Assembly: GCA_963678705.1 (NCBI GenBank)
Contig: OY783221.1
Span: forward strand, 11,904,001 to 11,968,000
Source: Panorpa germanica
Taxonomy: Eukaryota > Arthropoda > Insecta > Mecoptera > Panorpidae
Length of the DNA stretch: 64,000 bases
Reading direction: 5' to 3'
Below are positions 1 to 12,734 of this stretch, in pieces; position 1 is the stretch's first letter; each line of letters begins with the position of its first letter. The notes below the pieces were generated by a model. That model searched no databases. It saw only the letters and a list, made by a program, of their open reading frames with translations, and was not told the DNA's origin. The position numbers and the translations under genes were made by a program.

Positions 1-1091
1 AAAATCTTGATAAAAATAATTTTCTGAACATCTGTGCAAAAATTACTTACTGAATTTTTACCTTATATTCTGCTACACATAATTACGTGTATTTCACATT
101 TATTCAATGTAACGAAAGTTATCTCTGGCGTAATATACGCGTTTTGTGACCTATTTTACTACTTTGTCAAAAGCAAATCTTACCGTTTTCGCATTAATAT
201 ATTAATAAACTTCTTAAGATTTTTTTTAAAGATGATACCCAGAAAACTTTAGGATATACATACTATATTCAAGGTATATACATTGATGTATATTACATAT
301 TCGATGTATATGCTGTTGTGATGTAAAATCTACACTGTATGTCATATCTATGTGCAAATGCAAAGGTATGTGTATATCTAAACATTGCTGCATGTACATA
401 GTATGTACTGTTATGTTTATTCATTTCATGTATATGCAAAATATATACAGGATATTATTTTCACATTATGGAGCAAATATGAATATACAGGGAATATCTA
501 ATGTTATGTTGTCTATATCTTAAGAAGTCCTTTTTAATGGTTATAAACATTCTTTATTTTCACCTTCTTAAATAGAATATTACTATGTTTCGTTTAAGTG
601 CAATATTTTGTGAATGTAAGGTAACATCCATGTTTTGTGTTTAGCGGTTCACTCTATGTTTCCAAAAATGTGCTTGCCCCACTTTCGCAAACAACAAGTC
701 ATATATTCGCTTTTCTATGTTCATTATACTATCATTAACAATCTGACTATTATTCTTTTTTTCACCGCACACGCAAATCCCGCGCGTTGTTATAAATATT
801 CACGTACAGGCTCGGATTTGTGCATAACTCATATGGGCTGCATTCCGCGGCCTAACTCTTTAACTTTTCCTATTTAAAAAAGTTAAAAATCTAGTGTATC
901 TACAAAATACCGTGTATATAATCATAACTTGTTAATTCAGGGCTCCCAAGTGTAACAGTCCGTCTCTGTTCACACAATATTATTTTACATCATTATGTAA
1001 ACGTTGTTACTTTTTTCAAACTCAGCAAAAAATGAATACCATTATCGAACAAAATCTCAGCACCGGTAGTAACGTATTTTTATTGTTTCAG
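1..1091. other. Probable intron or upstream sequence of the DUSP gene
   Basis: No convincing coding exon was seen on either strand. It ends in the polypyrimidine tract and AG acceptor at 1090-1091 that precede the first visible DUSP exon. Short open frames here have no recognisable domain. Confidence 0.5.
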
Positions 1092-4000
1092 GATAAACAC
1101 TACCTCTGTGTGATGGCTTCCGATTCGCCTGATCAGAATCTGACGCAATATTTTTCTTTGTGCAATGATTTCATACACGCGGCTCGCCTTAGGGAGGGAA
1201 ATGTACTCATCCATTGGTGAGCTTTACTAGATTTATAAGTATACAGCAGCTTTGTTCTTTCGTCACTTTGATATGTACACAAAATTTATCCCCTTTTTCA
1301 CTGTTTCTTGGTTAGTCAACCCTTATATCATTCGGTTCGTAACTTAAACAATACCCTTACTAATTAACCCCTTTATTTAAAAAAGCTCTCGGGAAGCTCA
1401 CAGCTGAAGAGCTTTTGAAAGTCTATCAACAGTGGTGATGCTATAAGTTAAATATAAATTTTATAACAGGTTTTAATTAAATTATTTAAAACACTTCTAG
1501 ACCTGTTTTTAATTTTGTTAGAATCAGGGGCGGCGGTCTATGAGCTTTTGTATTAAGCAAGCGAGTTGCATGTGTTAAAGTTAAGTAGAAAAGTAAGCGT
1601 CCATATTGTTTGCATTGATTTTATTGAACTAATATGAATTTCAAGGAACCAGACCACTGAAGTGGTTATTAAAAAAACTAGAGGCTAAACAAACGAGAAA
1701 TAAAAACAAAAATGTTTCCCGGGAGTTCCCGACAACACACTCTAATTAAACATCAGATAAGGGTTTCTTATGGACGGTCTTAGACAAGCACTGCTTACTC
1801 AGCTTCTATAGACCAACCGAGACTGTTTAGAATCAAGGTATATAATTCAGTGGCAATTTCTTCTAAAGAATATATGGTACTACAAATGTTTATAGTAACA
1901 GTTAAAAAGAATAACGGTCCAACAAAGAAAAGAAGGATAAGAAGAGGTAAGATGAAGCTAAAAGCTTCCAAATTACAGGTCGTTTACGTTTATAGCTGTT
2001 TTAAACAGAACTTTAGTACGAAAATCCAGGCCAGGTCAAAGCATCAGCCTGGAAATGCAGTGGAAGATAGAACAATCAATATCTCCTACAAAATAAATGA
2101 ATACGACGACTATTATTTTATTTATTTATAGAAAGTACACTCCCACTATTGTGGGAGGAGTTAGAAGTTCTTGTTCAATTTTCTGTGGCAAAGTATTAAT
2201 TAAAAGTTCATCAACGTTAAAATTAATTCAATAGACTTTATGAGTAAGATAGGCACAAGATAGGTACAATTGTTTCTTTCATTTTTCTTTTATATGCATC
2301 ACATATAATTATGGTCTGCTTTACTCGCATGTAGCATACAACCCTCTTTTACCCCTCTTTTTCAAACTTTGTTATCTAATACAGAAGCTCTCTGATCGCT
2401 CTCCTATATACTTAATTCTAACAAAGATTCTTATTACTATCTAATCTCAAATTAAAATTACAATCCCACATATATATATACAAAACAAAACACCCTCATA
2501 ACATTGTATGTTTATTCCCCGAATAAGCAAAATTTTTATCTATATATTTGATGGTACAGTAATTAGTTGTAGAGGTATAATATTTACAAAGCTGAGCTTT
2601 TACATACGAACGACAAAAAGCTCTGTATCAGCTAGTAAATATGTAATCTAGATTATAATCTCTTCATCCTATTACAATTTAGTTTAGCTCTAAACATCAG
2701 CGATATTATTTTGTCAATAATGTGTAAGAACATAATAGATAGGAATAAACATTTTTATATAAAATATAATCCTATAATAATCATTTAAAGTAGTTGCTCG
2801 TGACATTCATAGAGAAAAGTATAGCCCGACAGTCAATACTAAAACTTTAAAATACTAGTACATTTCATATCCAGACACACACTAATGCAATCACACTACA
2901 CGACTGTTGTTTTTTTTAAATTTCAAATTTAAATATTTATATCTTTTTAACAAATCGATAAAATAAAATGATTTGCATTTCTAAATTTTCCTTATTCTTT
3001 GTTTTATTAAATATTAGTTTTTTTTAGATCATTCCTGTAAACGGTTTAAGATATACACGCAATATGTTTTCCTTTTACACTTTATCGGCCTTTATTGCAT
3101 ATTAATTAAGTGCACTTTACTTATAAATATCTCGCTTCACAATCGATGGAAAAATTTCATTTTTTTTTGACAAATTAAATACACTTAGATTAACACTATA
3201 TTTTAATTTTATGAAATTCTTAAGAAAAGTGGGTGATAAACATAGTAAAAAATTAAGTATCTCTATTTTATGAGGATTGTCACACAGTAATGTAGCAGCT
3301 GTATAAAGTTTATATAACTTTGTTTACAGAGAAAACAGCTATAAATTAATAAATGTATATTTTGACATAAAAATATATTTTCATTCTGTTTATAGGGTTT
3401 CGATATTTTACAGCCTCGAGTTATGTTTAGTAATAACGAGAGCTTTTTGAGCCGTTATACGACTATACTCGTATAAAGCACATCGGACAATAAAGCACAT
3501 TTTAATTAAAATATGTCGTTTTGAAATGAGTAGTGTGAAGGGAATGGAAGGGGGGGGGGGTGATCTTGTCAGTTGTAAATTAAAAAAAATATTAAAAATA
3601 TCTAATTTGCATGTTGGATAAATTCCAAGTGGTGTATTGTAATTCCTTTAGGGGTTGGAAAACATGTCCCTAGTAATTATTACAATTGTACCAAATAATT
3701 TTCTGTTTTTAATTATTGCATACTTCTTTGAGTATAACACATATATTGGATGAAATTAGTAAAGACAATTAATTGTTTAATATTGCAATGTCTCTTTCAG
3801 TCTGGCGGGGATGTCGAGAAGTGTTACGGTAGCAGTGGCGTATATAATGAGCGTTACTAATTTGTCCTGGAAGGAAGCCTTAAAGGTCGTGAGAGCTGGA
3901 AGAGCAGTGGCTAACCCAAACCTGGGGTTCCAGAAACAGCTGCAGGAGTTTGAGTCTAGTAGACTTACAGAGGTAACTATTTTCAATTTTTCTGTTCAAA

Positions 4001-7000
4001 AGTCATTATTCCATCCACTTTCTTTTTGGCCTCCCACTATTCATGTACATGCAAACTGCTTTAAAAAAAAAAGGCACTCGTCGTCCATTGATATACTCGT
4101 AGAGATCACTTGGAGCGTCCGTGAATGAACCTTAGAGCATATATATATATATATATATACGAGGCATGTTTTTTAGGTAAGTACCGTTTTGCGATTCCGC
4201 CTTTGCAGCGCTACGGTCGGCGTTCCGCGCATGCGCGCTGGTTACCTACATCTCTTGTCTACGCACTGACGCCATTACAGTCTGATTCTTCATTGTATAC
4301 GTTGTTTACTGAGTGTTTAAGATGCCTCCGACATTCGTGAGTCCCGCCCATTGTGAAGTACGGGCTGTTATACGATTTCTTAGTGCTAAAGGCGTAAAAC
4401 CGATCGATATTCATCGTGAGATCTGTGAAGTTTACGGACAAAACATTATGAGTGATGGAATGGTAAGGAAATGGGTGAGGGCATTTAAAGATGGCCGCAC
4501 AAATGTGCATGATGAAGAACGGAGTGGGCAGTTGTGATACAGTGGTTAACAAGTCAGGCGGCAGAATTTTATGAGGAGGGTATTCAAAAACTGGTGCCAC
4601 GTTATGACAAGTGCCTCAATATTCACGGAAATTATGTAGAAAAGTAGATTAAGGTACAGGCTTTCATGTAAAAATAAAATTATTGCGATATCTTTGCACG
4701 TCTTTTTTTAATTCCAAAACGGTACTTACTTAAAAAACACGCCTCGTATATATATATATATATATATATATATGGAGTGTGAATAGTCGATGTTTCCTAT
4801 AGATTAAAAATGTGTCCAAGATGTGTGCGAGAGAGAAAGGTATATGTTCCTATTTGTGCTCTATGCGCATGCGTTGAAAGTACCAGCTGTCTAAATATAA
4901 TAAATATTAATATTCTATAAAGACATGATAAATAAAATATATGTAAAGAAATTATATTTCTTCACCGTTCAATGAAAACATATACTCATAAATGTCATAG
5001 ATATTGCTGTAGAGATAACGCCTAACACAGTTGATATTTGGAGTGAACAGAACTCACGTTTTTAGTTACATTTATATATAGTTTATTTATATTTATACAT
5101 ATCTACATTATTCTACATCAATATAATGTCATATTTAACAACTGTAAGGTATTATATCTAGACAGCTCTGACTTGACAACTGTCACTTTCGACGCATGCG
5201 CATAGAGAACAAATACAAATATATACCTTTCTCTCTCGCACACATTTTGGACATACATACAAGATAAAGTTGATACGAACTGTAATTGAAGTACAATAGA
5301 AACATCACAAAACAGGACACTTCACCAAATTGTTTACTGGGTAATTTTAACCGAAACAAATTTTAAATAATAATAAATTTTACTTTTAACAACGCGTTGT
5401 TCTTTCGTGGACCGTTTATATTTACTAATCCCAATATTATAGATGTAATTTACGAAATATTTAGAGCTGCCAACCTTATATATAAAAATGGCGCTAATTT
5501 TAAATGCGACAAGAAAAATAAAGAATTTTATAAAACCGTATTCTCATAATTAAATGAAAAAAAATGATAACTTTTATTAGAAATGATAATCCTTAAATCC
5601 CGTTAAAAATAATAATCTACAGGAGCGACGTCGTCTCAAGGAACGGTATCCTAGCTTAGCCCTGGAAGCCATTGATCGTCAGAACTGTTCCACGAGCCTG
5701 GACTCCTACCAGAGTTTGCTGTCTGCTCGGCACATCTGCGAGGGGCAATGTCCCATGGGACAACCCTGTCCCACTGGTGAGTACCACAGTTTCACTCCCA
5801 CCATATGTAATCAAATTATTTATTACTGTTTTTGGATTACAAGTCTTTTTTGTGACATACTCTACTAGCATATATCCTATATCAATTGATTACATCTATA
5901 ACAATCCGGGATAAAAATATTATAATAATTTTAGGAAATTAAACAAAAAAGGACAACACAATGACAGATGCTTGATGCCAGACAACGGTCATATCGTATT
6001 GAACACACCAGATCACACTTAACAATTTGTCAAATAAAAAAATACTTTTTGTCTCAAGCAAGTCCTTACTTCATTATTCTAAAAGTTTATAAAAGCCCAA
6101 ATGATCTAATTATGACGCTAAGCGTTTTTATAAATACATACAGTTACTAACAGATATATTTGATAATTGTTTTAAAAGTTGTGCTTTTACATGACGAGTG
6201 TACTCGGCAAAAGCAACAAAGTTGTGCTTTTACATGACGAGTATACTCGGCAAAAGCAACAAAGTTGTGCTTTTACATGACGAGTATACTGCTTAAAAGC
6301 AACAAAGTTGTACTTTTATTCCACTGATTAATTTAGTTTGATATACGTTATACGTTGTGTCCGTATAATTCGATGTGAAAATGACATCAGTCATATTCCA
6401 ATGCCTATTTATAGAACACGAGATTCATTCCCGTATTTCGATGCACATATCCCGCGGGATACGATGCTACAGTTCCAGATACAGTTAATAACGTATATCA
6501 CGTGACTCTTTCAAATAGGAATGTGTCGGTCGGACTCCGGTAAACGAATTTTCCGTCGGAAATCATCAACGTCACGTGGAACTCCGTCGGCGTCGCCTCG
6601 TCGTCTACCGAGTACGCCGTCCCCCTCAGCGCCGTCCACCCCACACAAGGGGGCCAACATTCCGCGGAGTGCCAGCACAGTGAGTGGGTAAGTACTGTGA
6701 ATATTTAATTTGTCACAGAAATCTAAATACAGCGTGTTCTTTTCATGTAAGAGCTTTTACATGAGCTTTATATAAGCTGCGATTAATATCCAAATTCTTT
6801 AAATTGTATTATTATTTAAAAATTTGAAATAACGATATACAGTGTATTAGTACACCAATTGAGCTTTCACAACAAAAGAATTATATAGAGCTTTATCTAC
6901 ATTCTCTTTTTTGTTTCAGATATCGACCTAGGTCAAGCCCGGCAGGGCTTTACTCGTACACAGGTATTTATATATATACTGGCGCAAAAAGCTCAACATA

Positions 7001-8732
7001 TACACAAATTTTACGAACAGTAGTCCTTTGAGAGACAACCACAACAACCACTAATACCACCTGAAAGCTTTAAAGCTCTTCGTTTATTGGTTTTACCCAA
7101 TTCAACTTCAGTTTCAGTTTATAGAGAGTAAAAGACCAGTTTACCTGAAAAAGCTTGTTTAAATTTATAACCAGATTTTCCCTTTCTTTCTTCTAATAAA
7201 TAACTTGGTTAAAAAATTAAGATTAAATTAATCCTTAGTTTCTGAAACATCAATGGCTTTTATAACGATATGATAATAACCATAAAAAAGCTCCTTGACT
7301 CGATAATTGAGTTAGAATGGAGCTTCAAAGCTTCCGTTGGAAACTTTGAAAGTTGAGATGATACTTTTTTAATACATATTTTAAAAACTCATAACTTTTA
7401 TATATAAATATCTGAAGAGAATATACATATTATCAGTCATATCACAGGTTCTCAAAGTTTTTTTTTACTTTATATAATTCTATGTTACAATGTTTTCACT
7501 AGATACAAAGTAATAGTTCACTTGACTTATAACACTGCCCTACTCCTACTCAGCTGGTCGTTGACTCCACCCCCACTATTTATACTCCATGAAGAGGTTG
7601 ACAGCCCTTCCCACCACCTCACATTGTTTATGAGTTCGTGTTGTGGTGGAGGGGGCGGTTTAGTTAGAGGTAATTGTGCCAAGTACTTCGATTTTGTACT
7701 TAACATGAAATGAAATGTCACATAGGCTTAGCGGGAAATGAGGGACATCATTATAACTTAATTAACATATTATAGGGCCATGGGGCACCGTGCCACATAT
7801 TACGAGGATATATGTAATGCACGAATGTGTATCAGGGCAGGGGCGGTCGGCGTGTAAGGCGTTTTTACGGGTCGTTTTTTAAATTTTTGATTGAAATATA
7901 TTTTAATATATGTATATTAGCTTTTTATTTTATTTTTTTAAATATTCAAATGTTTATGGAGTTATAGCTATATCAAATTTAAATTTCAGTTGTGTAGCTT
8001 GTTTTATAAATAGACATAAATAATCGAGATTACTTTTCCTTGTTGGTAACCTTCGTTATTGAATAATAATTCATAATTCATGTTGTAAACAATGTGTCAC
8101 ATATGCGTCTCTGTTGTAAGAAAGAGATAGCATATTTGCTATATCTGACGTAACATGTATTGGAATTTTCTATAACGTTGCATCCCTTTAACAATTAAAG
8201 AAATATGAGTTTTTTAAATCAGTTTATATTAAAATAGATTTTAATTATTATACGTAAAAGAAAGAGCTTCTATGGACCGACCACGCCTGATATATATATA
8301 CATAGCTTTTAACTTTCCCACAAGCTTTACTGTATTATATTTAAAGTCCACAAATGTCAATATCAAAACCTAAACATATTTAATATTAGACTGTAATAAA
8401 TTTTGTTCTAAAATTTTATTCGGTAATAAAATTTTATGTGTTGAAGGTTCAGCCCCTCCCTCCCGATCAGGGTCACGTTTTGATATATCAATCACCGGGA
8501 GTTCTGCTCCTGGTGGTGGAGGTTCCGCAATAGTTGTAGGTGGAACTCAGTGGGCCAGACACAGAGCCGGATCTGCACCAGCTACCCCTTTAGCCAGCCC
8601 ACCAGTTTCCCCGCAACATTGGCCCAGAAAGTAAGTTCGCATTACCTTCAATGAGCTCGTACGATTCTTCTTGTAATCCTTTTTTTTTCCAGAACTTCTG
8701 CAATAATGAAGCAAACGTCATCCAGTACCTAG
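1092..8732 (+). CDS. DUSP15/22: Dual-specificity protein phosphatase, DUSP15/22 type (5' part outside window)
   Basis: Seven coding exons are visible: 1092-1216, 3801-3972, 5623-5776, 6519-6687, 6920-6963, 8447-8630 and 8693-8732 (stop TAG). All junctions are GT-AG and keep frame, giving 295 residues. The first visible exon carries the general-acid segment ASDSPDQNL. The junction 1216/3801 creates the active-site motif HCLAGMSR (HCxxGxSR) by splitting the Cys codon, followed by VTVAVAYIMSVT and RAGRAVANPNLGFQKQL, typical of DUSP22/JSP1 and DUSP15. The first ~55 residues, including the start Met (a likely myristoylation site in this family), lie upstream of the window; I searched 1-1091 and found no such exon. 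Family role: dephosphorylation of Tyr/Ser/Thr in MAP-kinase signalling at membranes. After the catalytic domain there is a Ser/Pro/Arg-rich, probably disordered tail much longer than in the ~184-residue human DUSP22. Its exons at 6519-6687 and 8447-8630 are clearly GC-richer than the surrounding introns. Confidence 0.9.
1217..3800 (+). other. DUSP intron
   Basis: GT at 1217-1218 and AG at 3799-3800 bound an AT-rich intron that interrupts the active-site Cys codon. It holds several AGCTT words and a run of ten G at about 3550-3560. No gene was recognised inside. Confidence 0.8.
4160..4749 (+). mobile_element. Mariner-family transposon, internally deleted
   Basis: Near-identical terminal inverted repeats of about 32 bp lie at about 4160-4193 and 4717-4748 (end motif CGAGGCATGTTTTTTAGG against CGAGGCGTGTTTTTTAAG read inward). 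Both are flanked by TA microsatellites, consistent with TA target preference. From 4322 the N-terminal helix-turn-helix region of a mariner transposase reads from MPPTFVSPAHCEVR to DEERSGQL. It then jumps, out of frame, to the extreme C-terminus (about 4548-4646, containing FYEEGIQKLVPRYDKC and ending NYVEK). The catalytic DD(D) core is missing, so this is a non-autonomous deletion derivative. It sits in the DUSP intron 3973-5622. Confidence 0.88.
4322..4646 (+). pseudogene. Mariner transposase remnant, core deleted
   Basis: The first ~72 codons match the mariner DNA-binding region (HTH with IDIHREICEVYG and MVRKWVRAFKDGR). The deletion junction lies at about 4535-4540; downstream the frame shifts and only the last ~35 codons remain, followed by TAG. 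The two parts together are about a third of the usual ~345 residues. It cannot encode an active transposase because the catalytic domain is absent. Confidence 0.85.
4789..5306. mobile_element. Foldback (long inverted repeat) element in DUSP intron
   Basis: Left arm about 4789-4897 and right arm about 5155-5306 are inverted copies. Shared blocks include GATGTTTC at the ends, TGTGTGCGAGAGAGAAAGG, and CTATGCGCATGCG. The arms differ by indels and substitutions. The centre (4898-5154) is AT-rich with no open frame. This is a non-autonomous foldback or MITE-like element, adjacent to but distinct from the mariner remnant. Confidence 0.75.
6176..6320. repeat. 43-bp tandem repeat with internal palindromes
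   Basis: Three copies start at about 6178, 6221 and 6264, with a truncated fourth at 6307; the spacing is exactly 43 bp. Each unit has GTTGTGCTTTT near its start and AAAAGCAAC at its end, which pair. The second copy contains the perfect palindrome CGAGTATACTCG. It lies in the DUSP intron 5777-6518. Confidence 0.85.
7940..8210 (-). mobile_element. Diverged fragment of the GGCTTGTG TIR element family (copy E)
   Basis: It matches, in reverse orientation, the segment at 31230-31560: CTTGTTGGTAACCTTCG against the CCTTGTTGGCAACCTTTG read on the minus strand there, plus a shared block around 'catcccttta' and 'agaaagagatagcat'. It lies in the DUSP intron 6964-8446. No open frame is present. Confidence 0.55.
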
Positions 8733-11700
8733 TGCTGCGTCGGGGAAGCCCCGGTTCAAGGACAGAGGGTTAAGAGTAACTGCAGGGTGTACCCATCAGC
8801 ACCACAAGGCAAATACAACCCTCCAACACGTCCTCAAACCGGAAGGAGTCTCCCCAGTTTAAACACTAACATATATCCACAACTTGGGATATTCTCCAGA
8901 TGGCATTTTGGAAACTAACGACATCTATGATTAAACTAAATAAATTATTAACCGGAAATGAGACTGTATATGTTTTAGAATTAAAAAATATCAATAAATC
9001 GATCTCAAACGTTTGCACAGATTCAATAACAGTAAAGTTACAAATAATAGCAATATAATAATATATGCATCCTTCTCACACATTAATCTATGTGTCACTT
9101 AGAGCGAGATAGACACAACTTATAAAGTTGAAAGCTTTTTTACGATCACAAAGCAATACCAGTGAGTGCTATGAATGATATTTAATCAAAATAACGGTTC
9201 AACAAGAAAGCTTTTTTAATTTATTTTATTTTTAAATTTATGTAATAACATGCGAGCTTTATTCATCGTGATGAAGCTCACCTGATGCTCGAATTACGTA
9301 CGAGCTTTAATAATACATTAAAATTAAAATTAAGAATTTTAAAAATATTATATCATTACAAAAATATTATAATATAAATAATAATGGCGTCCAAGCTTTT
9401 GACGTTAAAAGCTAATTGTTTCTTTGCTCAAGCTCGTTGCTATTAAAGTGTCGTTAAAAAAGCTCGCTTTGTTGTATATAACAAACCATTATACGATTTT
9501 AATTGTTTTTAGCTGTTATATAATATATTTACAGTTGAAAATACTTTTACCTTAAAAAAATATGAAAAGTAAATATTAAAAGGGCGTGATGTTGACCTAA
9601 AAGAAACAGAAACGGATATAGCCAACGGCGGGTCCGCGGGCTTACAATGAAATTGCACACGATGTGTTATTAGGGTTGCATTTAACCGATCGCAGGCGAT
9701 TTTTAACTCGAATAAATACTATGAGATGTTTTTTCATATTACAATGCGATTTATTTGAAAGTTATTTCAATAAGAAAGCATGACTCTTTGGTTTAGATCG
9801 TATAAAAGGTAGAGTTTATGACCTAAAGGTTTGAAGGGGTTGTTGACCCTTCCTAATACGCTGATAACCACTGGACTGAATGAACTGTGAACAAAAAAAA
9901 CGCAATCTCATCATTAATCTGAATTAGCAACACGGGGCAATAATAAATGTAAATATAAAATGTAACGAAACAATTCACAAGCCCTACCCCTTTCCTTCAC
10001 CCTTACTTCCCACCCATTTCTACCTTACCACAGCTCTGAAACAAAACGAAAATCAATTTCTATATAAAGTTACAGAATGTATTTTTTTTGTCGTAAAAGT
10101 ATTTTACAATATAAATATATTTATAAATATTAAGAAATAAAAAATATTCCAAAAAAGTTTAAGAAGGCATTCCATTTTGTTGGTCATAAAAATTCGACAA
10201 CTTTGACATCTTTTTGAAAGGTACAAGTAAATGATAGAATTCTGAAATTTGGTATGAATAAAATTATATAGAATATTTAAAAGAAAAAATTACGAAATTT
10301 TCTGATAGGTTTTAGGACCTTAGACTGACTTGCTATTTTCAACAGTCTTATGTGCGAAACAACAAAGTTGAATTCCTTAAGAAGCATTAAAAAGGATACG
10401 ATTAAAAATAACAACACCGTCCAGTAAAAACTTAATCTTTTTCAGAAGCAAAATGTTTCTTAAATTTAAATCGTCTTTACAAAAAAACCAGTAATATTAT
10501 AATCGTACTAAGCTTGATAAATGTGTTAAAAACAATCACGTGATTTGTCATATTAATAAAATAATTAGATTCCAGCACGAATCTAAAATATACGAGTAAA
10601 AATCATTACTCATTAAATATGCATAGGATTAGAACGATCGCTTTACGCACACGCAAAGAATTAGGTTAGAATAAAAGAAGATAGTTTTAAAAAACACAAT
10701 TTGGATACGTTTAGTATCAGTGCTTATTGTAGAGTTGTTATTTTTATTAATTTTTGTGGTAAAATAAAACAAATTAAATATAAATTCATAATTTGACAGA
10801 TAGTTTTTAGGTTATGTTTTTAAAACAAACTGTTGTACAAATATAAAGAACGACTCGTACTTTAAAAATTAACAAGGTTGTCATTTTTAAATGTTACTCG
10901 GGAAAGAGGTATACTAGGCGTCGGCTCATTAGTTCAACTTTCAGCTGCACAACTGGCTCAACTGACTTTTTATCGGGTAATATAAACAGAAATTTTTATA
11001 AATTCTCTGCAAGTAACGTTATAAAAATGACAACTTTTTCAAAATTATTTAAGAATATATATATCAAAAAATAAACCAAAATAGATTTATAACAATTGTT
11101 ACATAAATATAATATTTTATGGAAAATTTTTGATAATGTTATAATTTTTTATATCAAATTTTTAAATATGTAGTTCAAAAAGAAACATTTGAAAACTACC
11201 TGCAATTAATTTGTGAGCAACTGCAATAACACCACATTTATTGTGGATTCTAATATTTAAATTCAACGTAAATTAAAAAAAGATTTTGAAGAATAAATGT
11301 TGTATGCACTTGCGCAATATTATGTACACAAAAAGCTGTTAAATAATATTAAAGAAAATGTAATTAATAATTATTTTTGAGTTCGAAATAATTTAAGTGT
11401 TAGAAACAGCTAAGTTAACCTTCGCTTTAGCTTAATTTAATATTTTATATGAGAAAGTAGATAGAAGGAAAATATAAAATATTCTATAAAACGTAACATT
11501 TAAAGTGGACGTTTATGTACTCGAAATCAAGCACTTCATACTCGGATGCATTAATGGATGCGTATAGTAGGGGGTAATTCGTAAAGCGAGGGACAGTTTG
11601 TATTCTCTTGAAATCTGGTGCAGGTGCAGATGTTTTTATGGCGCGTGCATTGAATTCGCGATATTTACATAAAAATCTACTTTCAAAATAATAATTCTAA

Positions 11701-12719
11701 TAATTTCAAAAGTATTATCGTGAAAACAATCATAAAATTATTAATAACTTTTAAACCAAATTTCATATCAAATATAAATTCATTAATTCACATTTCATTA
11801 CAATAAATAACTTTTAAAATATCGTTTTTAAATCTTATAAATAATGTTTGACGTGTTTCATTTTAAACACTGTAGTTCCTATTTTAAAACAAAAACAATA
11901 ATTAGAATAGGATGGTTTTATATATAGATAATTTAAATGTGAATTATTTTATTGTATTTATTTTAAAAGTGATTTAATTCCTAAACATTAATTTTGTGAT
12001 TTAAGACAGTTTTATAATTATAAATCGTTACTTCTTATTTTTTAAGCGGACAATTTAATTCAAATTAAAAAATACAAAATGTAGAATGTCCTAGAATATC
12101 TTGTCATCTGGTCAATAAGTTTTAAGGTTTGGAAACACACTTAGCTAACATTCAAACCTTTCTACACAAAATAGTTATCTAAAGCCTTTTAATTATAAAG
12201 CAGTCTTAAATATGACGTAAGAACCTAAATTTGATAGTATATATCTTCCATTTTTAATCATAGCAAATTAATAGCACGTAATGTAGAGAGTTTGTGTAGA
12301 TAGAATTATTTTAGATATGTGCAAATCGCTAAAACATCACAAAAATAACTTTAATTGCTATTTTTATACGCACTATATATAATATATATTACATAATAAT
12401 TTAATTGATTTAAAAAGTTGAATGTTTTTATTTATTTATAAAATTTAGCGGTTAGCAAGATAGGTTGTGATACTAGATTAGCTTACAAACAAAAATGTAT
12501 ATTTAAATAATGTCATATTGTTGAAATGAAAATTTTATTTAATGGAATTGTTAAAAATATTTAAAAAAACTGTAATATTTATCTTTTGCTGCACTGAAAT
12601 ACATGTGTGGAATAAAAATCATCAAAATTATGTGTTTTATTTATAAATTTTCTAATTAATAGGCTAAGCACTAAATTAAATTAAAAATTTAACTTAAAAT
12701 ATTCTTTTAAAGTTATCTC
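8733..12719. other. Intergenic, no gene recognised
   Basis: The first few hundred bases are likely the DUSP 3' UTR (AATAAA-like signal near 8992). The rest is AT-rich and lacks open frames above 60 codons with recognisable content. Several AGCTT words occur to about 9470. Confidence 0.5.
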
Positions 12720-12734
12720 TTTCTTAATAAATCA

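Noticed and set aside
1850..2131. 93-codon plus-strand ORF with a Lys/Arg-rich stretch
   Set aside because: Inside the DUSP intron, ending in AT-rich translation; no recognised domain or splice context.
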